Shown here one piece after another: positions 57,932 through 64,000 of a stretch of 64,000 bases of DNA. The DNA lies in contig NZ_CANLOZ010000003.1 in the NCBI RefSeq assembly GCF_947492965.1, forward strand, positions 434,001 to 498,000, written 5' to 3'. A program made the position numbers and the translations under genes. Numbering within the stretch: the stretch's first letter is position 1; each line of letters starts with the position of its first letter. The stretch comes from an uncultured Aquimarina sp. GTDB lineage: Bacteria > Bacteroidota > Bacteroidia > Flavobacteriales > Flavobacteriaceae. The notes under the pieces were generated by a model. The model had not been told where the DNA came from, did no database searches, and saw only the letters and a program-made list of their open reading frames with translations.

Positions 57932-58531
57932 TCAAAGGAATCTATATGAACTGGTTTTACACCAATTATAATCTTGTTGGAGTGTATATTGAATAACCTT
58001 ATTTGCTTTAGTGAATGCGTCGTATTTTATAAATTCCATATGAATAGGCTTAAGAATATAACCACCCCAATAGGGTGGTTTTGGAATTTCTTTGTTTTGG
58101 AATTTCTGTTCCAATTGTTCCATACCTCTGTCCAGAATTGTTCGAGATGGTATAATAGTACTTTGTTCAGAAACCCAAGCTGCAAGTTTGCTACCTCTAG
58201 GACGAGATTCGAAATATCCTTCTGATAAATTTTCAGGTATTTTTTCGGTATGGCCGTAAATATGTACTTCTCTTTGCGATTTATTCCAGTTAAACAATAG
58301 TGAAGCTCTATTGTTGTTTGCAAGCGCTTTTCCTTTTTCACTCTTATAATTGGTGAAAAAGATAAAACCTTCCCAAGTAAATCTCTTTAATAAAACAATC
58401 CTGGTTTTTGGAAAACCATCTATTCCAATGGTAGAAAGTTGCATAGCATTTATTTCATCTCCAGTATCCAAGTTTTTTATTTCATAAAACCACTGTTGGA
58501 AGTGTTCTATGGGATTATAATGCTTCGACAT
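57932..58531 (-). CDS. Pyridoxamine 5'-phosphate oxidase-like flavoprotein with divergent C-terminus
   Basis: TRIVLLKRF..FFTNYKSEKGKAL..RASLLFNW..RQVHIYG-like REVHIYGHTEKI; SRPRGSKLAAWVSEQS; overlaps the 3' end of the P-type ATPase gene. Confidence 0.8.
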   Translation of the reverse strand: MSKHYNPIEHFQQWFYEIKNLDTGDEINAMQLSTIGIDGFPKTRIVLLKRFTWEGFIFFTNYKSEKGKALANNNRASLLFNWNKSQREVHIYGHTEKIPENLSEGYFESRPRGSKLAAWVSEQSTIIPSRTILDRGMEQLEQKFQNKEIPKPPYWGGYILKPIHMEFIKYDAFTKANKVIQYTLQQDYNWCKTSSYRFL

Positions 58532-60923
58532 CTCCTTTCTTTTTATGGTATAGCTTAAAACTCATAAAATTTGTAAGTACCGTCACATAAATTACTATAG
58601 AAATTGAACTTAATGGCATTAGAATGGCAGCTACGATAGGAGATAATTGACCTATTACAGCAAAATACAAGCCAATTATATTATAGAAAAATGATATAAT
58701 AAAGCTTGATTTAATTACTTGGATTGTCTTTTTTGAAATATGTAAAAGATCACTGATTTTTTCAAATTCTGATGCATCTAAAATTGCATCACAAGCTGGA
58801 GAAAATACATTCACATTTTCTGATATAGCGATTCCTACGTTACTTTGTGCCAGTGCTCCGGCATCATTAAGACCATCTCCAATCATCATTACGTTTCGAT
58901 GGTTTTCCTGCAAGTTCTTGATATGGTTAAGTTTGTCTTTTGGTTTTTGATTAAAAAGTAATGAAGTCGTTTTAGGAAGTATTTTCTGTAAATAAGATCT
59001 TTCTCCCTGATTATCACCAGAGATTATTGATACTTCGTAAGTAATAGATAACTTTTTAAATAATTTTTCGAGTCCTTTTCGATATTGATTGTAAAAAATG
59101 AAATGGCCTCGGTAATTATCATTTGTGCTTATATGTACGGAAGTGTTAAGCTGTTTTTCGTTATCAGGATTTCCTACAAAATTCGTAGAACCAATTTTAA
59201 TGGAGTTTTCGGCATGTTTTCCTTCTATACCACTACCGATATACTCTTGATATTCATCTAAAGTCATAATTTCATATGCTGCAAGTGTATCGTATAAAGA
59301 TCTGCTTAACGGATGGTTTGAAGCCCGTAGAGTGTTTTTTAATAATGCTTCTTCGGTATGTGATAAAGGTTGCCCATGATATTCAATATTATTTTTTTTA
59401 TGTACTGTAATCGTACCTGTTTTATCAAACAGAATGGTATCTGCATTTGCCATTTGCTCGATAACGTCAGCATTTTTGAGATAAAATTTATGCTTACCGA
59501 AGAACCTTAGTACATTTCCTAGTGCAAATGGTCTGGCTAATGCTAATGCGCAAGGGCATGCAATGATTAAGACTGCTGTAAAAACATTCATGGCTTTGGA
59601 TGCATCCTTAAATAACCAGTAACTAGTTGCAATAACTGCGATACATAAAATGATTATGGTAAAATATTGGCTTACCATATCGGTAAGATTGGTAAAAGAA
59701 TCGGCTTTGTTCTTTTTAAAAATATCATTACTCCATAATTGAGTTAGATAACTTTGTTCTACGGATTTGAGCGCTTCAATTTCTATTGCTCCGTTCATCT
59801 GTTTTCCTCCTGCAAAAAGTTTATCTCCAGATCGTTTAGAAACAGGCTCACTTTCTCCAGTAACAAAACTGTAATCTATCCTTGCATTACCATTAATTAA
59901 TATGCTGTCTACAGGAATTAATTCCTCATTTCTAATTAATAAACGATCTCCTTCTTTAATTTCATATACCTGAATGTTCTCTTCTAGTTTCTGGTCTGAA
60001 GAAATTCTGGTGACTGCAATGGGAAAATAGGATTTATAATCTCTTTCGAAGGATAAGAAAGTATATGTCTTTTGTTGAAAAAACTTCCCTAATAATAGGA
60101 AGAATATCAAACCGGTGAGGCTATCAAAAAAACCGGTGCCTAGATCAAATATTATTTCTACAGTACTTCTAATGAAGAGTACTAAAATACCTAAGGCAAT
60201 AGGTACATCGATATTTAATATGTTATTTCGTAACCCTTTATAGGCAGAAATTAGATATTCCTGACCCGCATAAAAAACAACAGGTATCGAAAAAGCAAAC
60301 ATTAACCATCTAAAAGCATGTTTATATTGTTCTAACCAATATTCTGACACTTCAAAATATTCAGGGAAAGATAAAAACATCACGTTTCCAAAAGCAAAAC
60401 CTGCAACTCCTAATTTATAGAATAAACTTCGGTTAATATGTTGATTGCCCTTAGTATAATCCTCTAAGCTAATATAAGGCTCATATCCTATGGAGTTAAG
60501 TAAAGTAACAACTTCTTTTAGGGTAGTTTCTGAAGTATCAAAAGTTACTCTTACCGTTTTTTTCGGAAAATTTACTTGTGATGCAGAAATCGATGTATGA
60601 AGCTTATGCAAATTTTCTAAAATCCAAATACAGGAACTACAATGTATATGAGGGATATATAAGGTAACTATCTGGATATTTTCATTGCTGAACTCGATTA
60701 ATCTTTCAATAATATCAGGATTATCGAGATAATCGTACTTTCCTTCGAGCTCTTTGGGAATGGCTCCAGGAGTAGATTGTAAATCATAATAGCAGGATAA
60801 ATTATTGGTGGAAAAAATTTCATACACTGTTTTGCATCCATTACAGCAAAAAGTTTTATGATCAAATTTCACAATTGTTTTATCACATTCATTGCCGCAG
60901 TGAAAACATTTTGTAGCTATCAT
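58515..60923 (-). CDS. ccoI: Heavy-metal (copper) P-type ATPase for cbb3 assembly, CcoI/FixI
   Basis: CFHCGNECD..CCNGCKTVYEIF; HCSSCIWILENL; IACPCALALARPFA; FDKTGTIT; GDGLNDAGALAQSNVGIAI. Confidence 0.93.
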   Translation of the reverse strand: MIATKCFHCGNECDKTIVKFDHKTFCCNGCKTVYEIFSTNNLSCYYDLQSTPGAIPKELEGKYDYLDNPDIIERLIEFSNENIQIVTLYIPHIHCSSCIWILENLHKLHTSISASQVNFPKKTVRVTFDTSETTLKEVVTLLNSIGYEPYISLEDYTKGNQHINRSLFYKLGVAGFAFGNVMFLSFPEYFEVSEYWLEQYKHAFRWLMFAFSIPVVFYAGQEYLISAYKGLRNNILNIDVPIALGILVLFIRSTVEIIFDLGTGFFDSLTGLIFFLLLGKFFQQKTYTFLSFERDYKSYFPIAVTRISSDQKLEENIQVYEIKEGDRLLIRNEELIPVDSILINGNARIDYSFVTGESEPVSKRSGDKLFAGGKQMNGAIEIEALKSVEQSYLTQLWSNDIFKKNKADSFTNLTDMVSQYFTIIILCIAVIATSYWLFKDASKAMNVFTAVLIIACPCALALARPFALGNVLRFFGKHKFYLKNADVIEQMANADTILFDKTGTITVHKKNNIEYHGQPLSHTEEALLKNTLRASNHPLSRSLYDTLAAYEIMTLDEYQEYIGSGIEGKHAENSIKIGSTNFVGNPDNEKQLNTSVHISTNDNYRGHFIFYNQYRKGLEKLFKKLSITYEVSIISGDNQGERSYLQKILPKTTSLLFNQKPKDKLNHIKNLQENHRNVMMIGDGLNDAGALAQSNVGIAISENVNVFSPACDAILDASEFEKISDLLHISKKTIQVIKSSFIISFFYNIIGLYFAVIGQLSPIVAAILMPLSSISIVIYVTVLTNFMSFKLYHKKKGDVEAL

Positions 60924-60971
60924 ATCTATTAGATTTTGTACAAAAATCATAAAGACTACGTTCGTATCATA

Positions 60972-60983
60972 TGACAAAAATCA
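60972..60983. promoter_or_regulatory. Bidirectional CRP/FNR-type palindrome between ccoI(-) and USP(+)
   Basis: TGACAAAAATCA; 23 bp to TAGTTTTG on plus (61007-61014) and 23 bp to GATTTTTG on minus (60941-60948). Confidence 0.8.
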
Positions 60984-61039
60984 TAGTTTGGAGAAGGCAA
61001 ATAAAATAGTTTTGAGATATCAACATAATACTAAAAACC

Positions 61040-61966
61040 ATGAAAAAGATTTTGCTACTTACCGATTTCTCAGAAAACTCCTGGAATGCTATTGATTATG
61101 CTACAGAACTTTTTAAGGAAGAATCTTGTACATTTTATATAGTAAATGCTTACAGCAAAATTATTTATGAAGCTATTCATCTCTCCGATCATCCATCTGA
61201 GCGTAGTGTAGAAAATACAGTACAATTAGATGTTTTAACAAACCTGAAACACATAAAGAAAAGCTTGGAGTATGCGAATGTTAATAAGAACCATTATTTT
61301 GAAATCATTGCAGTTTTTGGCACGATCACTGAAGTAACATCAGAAATAGTAGCATCCAAGAAAATAGATCTTATCGTTATGGGGACTAAGGGAACTACTG
61401 CTGCAAAAGAAGTATTTATAGGTAGCAATGCTGTACGAATCATAAAAGCTATCAAAAAATGTCCGGTTGTAGTCATACCATCTGGTTTTTCCTTGATAAA
61501 CCATCCTTTGCATATAGCATTTGCAACAGAATTTACACATTTTTATAGTAAGGAAGAATTAACACCTTTAATAGACCTAGCTATACATAAAAGTGCGAAA
61601 ATCGATATTGTACACATTCCGAAGCAAGCAGGTTCTTTATCAGAGGAACAAAAATTTAATTCAGAAATATTACAAGAATATTTTAATGCTATAGATAGTT
61701 ATGTGCATACCATAAACATGGGTGATTCTATAGCTTCAACTTTACAAGGTTTTGCAGAAAAATCGAATGTAGATCTATTAGCAATGTTGAATTATAGATA
61801 CAGTTTTTTAGAAAAATTAACCAGAGAACCTGTCATTAAAAATATAGCGTTTTATTCAAAAATTCCTTTTATGATACTACCAGAAATAGGAATGAGTACT
61901 TCATTCTCTAAAATAGGTAAAGACGTATCTAAAAGATATCAAAATCTGATAAAAGATACGGTATAA
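61040..61966 (+). CDS. Universal stress protein
   Basis: MKKILLLTDFSENSWNAIDYA; MGTKGTTAAKEVFIGSNAVRIIKAIKKCPVVVIP. Confidence 0.92.
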   Translation: MKKILLLTDFSENSWNAIDYATELFKEESCTFYIVNAYSKIIYEAIHLSDHPSERSVENTVQLDVLTNLKHIKKSLEYANVNKNHYFEIIAVFGTITEVTSEIVASKKIDLIVMGTKGTTAAKEVFIGSNAVRIIKAIKKCPVVVIPSGFSLINHPLHIAFATEFTHFYSKEELTPLIDLAIHKSAKIDIVHIPKQAGSLSEEQKFNSEILQEYFNAIDSYVHTINMGDSIASTLQGFAEKSNVDLLAMLNYRYSFLEKLTREPVIKNIAFYSKIPFMILPEIGMSTSFSKIGKDVSKRYQNLIKDTV

Positions 61967-61967
61967 C

Positions 61968-61979
61968 TGATATTAGTCA
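61968..61979. promoter_or_regulatory. CRP/FNR-type palindrome upstream of USP
   Basis: TGATATTAGTCA; TAGTTTTG at exactly 23 bp (62003-62010). Confidence 0.78.
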
Positions 61980-62032
61980 TAGTTCATCTCCTAGACAGGA
62001 CTTAGTTTTGGATATAATAAAAACTATTTATC

Positions 62033-62881
62033 ATGAGAAAGGTTCTAATCCCCACAGATTTTTCAGAGAATTCTTTAAACGCATTAAAATATGCTGTTGA
62101 GGTTTTCAAATATGAACAGTGTGATTTCTTTATACTACATGCCTATGCGGACGAAGTATATGATCAGAATGCTCATATGGCTCGAGAACTTTTTAATGAA
62201 ATAAAAGACAATGTCTATCAAAACTCGGAAAAAGAATTGACCAAAATAGAGGAGATATTACAACAGATTTCTCCGAACCCAAGACATTCTTATAAAACAC
62301 TATCTAAGTTTGGTCAGTTGGTAGATGAGAGTAATGAAATTATAGAGGAAGAAAATGTAGATATTGTTGTCATGGGAACCAAAGGAAAAACGGATAACAG
62401 CAAAATAACCTTTGGAAGTAATACACTACAGGTAATTAAATACGTTAAAAGTCCTGTTTTGGTAATTCCTAATGGTTGTACATATACGTCTCCGAAGAGT
62501 ATCTTATTTCCATCAGATTATCAATTACCATACAAAAGAAGAGAGTTGAAGTTATTGTATACAATGGCTAGAAGTTTTAGATCTAAAATTAACTTTTTAT
62601 GGGTATCTACTAATGATAAGTTGTCCATACGACAAGAAGACAATAAAGAGTTTTTAGAAACAAGTTTATCAGGTGTTGAACTAGAATCTCATAGGATCTC
62701 GTCAAAGAGTTTGACTATAGCAATTAATGAATTTATCGAGCATAAAGGAATAGATTTTTTGGTGATGGTAAATTCTAGACATTCCTACATGGAGAACATA
62801 TTGTATACATCTACAATAGATACAATAGGATTAGAGATCAAAATTCCATTTTTGGTGATGCAAAATGTACCAAGAATCTAA
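62033..62881 (+). CDS. Universal stress protein
   Basis: MRKVLIPTDFSENSLNALKYA; MGTKGKTDNSKITFGSNTLQVIKYVKSPVLVIP. Confidence 0.92.
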   Translation: MRKVLIPTDFSENSLNALKYAVEVFKYEQCDFFILHAYADEVYDQNAHMARELFNEIKDNVYQNSEKELTKIEEILQQISPNPRHSYKTLSKFGQLVDESNEIIEEENVDIVVMGTKGKTDNSKITFGSNTLQVIKYVKSPVLVIPNGCTYTSPKSILFPSDYQLPYKRRELKLLYTMARSFRSKINFLWVSTNDKLSIRQEDNKEFLETSLSGVELESHRISSKSLTIAINEFIEHKGIDFLVMVNSRHSYMENILYTSTIDTIGLEIKIPFLVMQNVPRI

Positions 62882-62980
62882 CTTCTAAAAATAACAAGGA
62901 AAAATAGACCACAAGAATTATGAGAAGGTATAATGGTTTGTCATGATGTGGTGATTTAGTAAACAATAAATGTTGAAAAG

Positions 62981-63832
62981 ATGAAAAGGATATTATTACC
63001 AACAGATTTTTCGGATAATGCATATAATGCTATAAAATATGCAGTACAGTTTTTTAAAGACGAAACCTGTACGTTCTATTTGCTAAATACATTTACTCCT
63101 ATTTCATATACAGCAGAATACCTTATAGAGAATCCTGCACCTTATGGTATAGAGGAGGTTGCACTTGGACATTCAAAAAAAGAAATAGAAAAAGTAGCAC
63201 AAAAGATTCAAATAGAATTTCCAAATGAGAAGCATCAATTTATAAAGCTTTCTGCTTTTAATATGTTGATTGCTGAGATAAAGGATGTTATTGAAACGTA
63301 TAATATTGATCTTATAATCATGGGTACAAAAGGTGCAACAGGACTTAAAGAAGTATTGATAGGGTCCCAAACTATGTATACCATGAAAAAAGTAAAATGT
63401 CCGATTATTGCTGTCCCAGATGGATTTGTTTACGAAAAACCTAAAGAAATTCTGTTTCCGACAGACTATAATCTCAATACTTCAAACCCAATTTTATTTC
63501 CATTAATTAAGAGTATATGTGACATCCATAACTCGCGGTTACATATTTTAAATGCATATTATGGTGTTCCCTTAGTTACACAACAGAAGGATACAAAAGT
63601 ATATTTAGATACTTATTTCGAAGAGAATGCTCATGTTTTTGAAATTGCAGACGGCATGGATGTTATAGAAGCTATTGAAGACTATCAGAAATATCATATT
63701 ATCAACTTATTAGTGATGGTTCACAATAAGCATTCATTTTTTGAGAACCTTTTGTTTAAACCGGTGATCAATCAGATTGCATATCATCTAAACGTTCCTT
63801 TTTTAGTGATTCCTTCAATAGAAAGACAATAA
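62981..63832 (+). CDS. Universal stress protein
   Basis: MKRILLPTDFSDNAYNAIKYA; MGTKGATGLKEVLIGSQTMYTMKKVKCPIIAVP. Confidence 0.92.
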   Translation: MKRILLPTDFSDNAYNAIKYAVQFFKDETCTFYLLNTFTPISYTAEYLIENPAPYGIEEVALGHSKKEIEKVAQKIQIEFPNEKHQFIKLSAFNMLIAEIKDVIETYNIDLIIMGTKGATGLKEVLIGSQTMYTMKKVKCPIIAVPDGFVYEKPKEILFPTDYNLNTSNPILFPLIKSICDIHNSRLHILNAYYGVPLVTQQKDTKVYLDTYFEENAHVFEIADGMDVIEAIEDYQKYHIINLLVMVHNKHSFFENLLFKPVINQIAYHLNVPFLVIPSIERQ

Positions 63833-63866
63833 TAAATTTATGATTAGATCTTAAAAATATAACGAT

Positions 63867-64000
63867 ATGAAACGTATATTAATTCCAACAGATTTTTCCG
63901 ATAATTCATGGAATGCAATAGTGTATGCTTTTAATTTCTTTGAGAATACTCCATGCGAATTTCATATTGTAAATGCCTATGATTTAGCTGCGACACAATT
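63867..64000 (+). CDS. Universal stress protein, 3'-truncated by window edge
   Basis: ATG at 63867: MKRILIPTDFSDNSWNAIVYAFNFFENTPCEFHIVNAYD.. Confidence 0.88.
   Translation, partial: MKRILIPTDFSDNSWNAIVYAFNFFENTPCEFHIVNAYDLAATQ

Noticed and set aside
62932-62943. aatggtttgtca as a site for USP 62981
   Set aside because: Only one half-site matches, and the -7-like octamer at 23 bp would leave only ~6 nt before the ATG.

Overview
AT-rich Bacteroidota (Flavobacteriaceae-like) chromosome; the lineage is inferred from TAnnTTTG -7 elements, a T9SS sorting tail, a CcoNO fusion and a Bacteroidota-type initiator tRNA. Blocks from left to right: (1) 1-6273, a signalling cluster alternating histidine kinases and FIST-domain sensors (HK-FIST-HK-FIST-HK), then an Hpt protein and a LytTR response regulator. 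(2) 6.8-25 kb, a metzincin lipoprotein, a large T9SS/TSP3-repeat protein, a TPR beta-barrel protein, paired STAS-like proteins, and flippase, glycosyltransferase and glycoside-hydrolase genes of an apparent exopolysaccharide locus. Several of their upstream regions carry 21-bp-phased LytTR-like boxes. (3) 25.2-30.2 kb, leuB, leuA-like, leuD and leuC. (4) 30479-30551, initiator tRNA-Met whose 3' half is duplicated exactly (43 bp) at 43344-43386. This bounds a ~12.8-kb integrated island with an IetAS-like AAA ATPase/subtilase pair, a hybrid two-component/AraC sensor and a ~1890-aa giant protein with a C-terminal TIM-barrel-like domain, but no visible integrase. (5) 43.5-64 kb, an oxygen-limitation/stress block: HPF/RaiA, at least six universal stress proteins, a PAS kinase, a receiver-CRP fusion regulator, HemN and a full cbb3 oxidase operon with assembly genes. 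Best new signals: (a) eight TGAY-N4-RTCA palindromes in block 5, nearly all exactly 23 bp upstream of a TAnnTTTG-like -7 element, which look like a class-II CRP-type regulon for the local receiver-CRP regulator; (b) LytTR-like box arrays linking the FIST/HK/LytTR cluster to the matrix/polysaccharide genes; (c) the tRNA-bounded island. All calls are from reading sequence and motifs; no searches were run.
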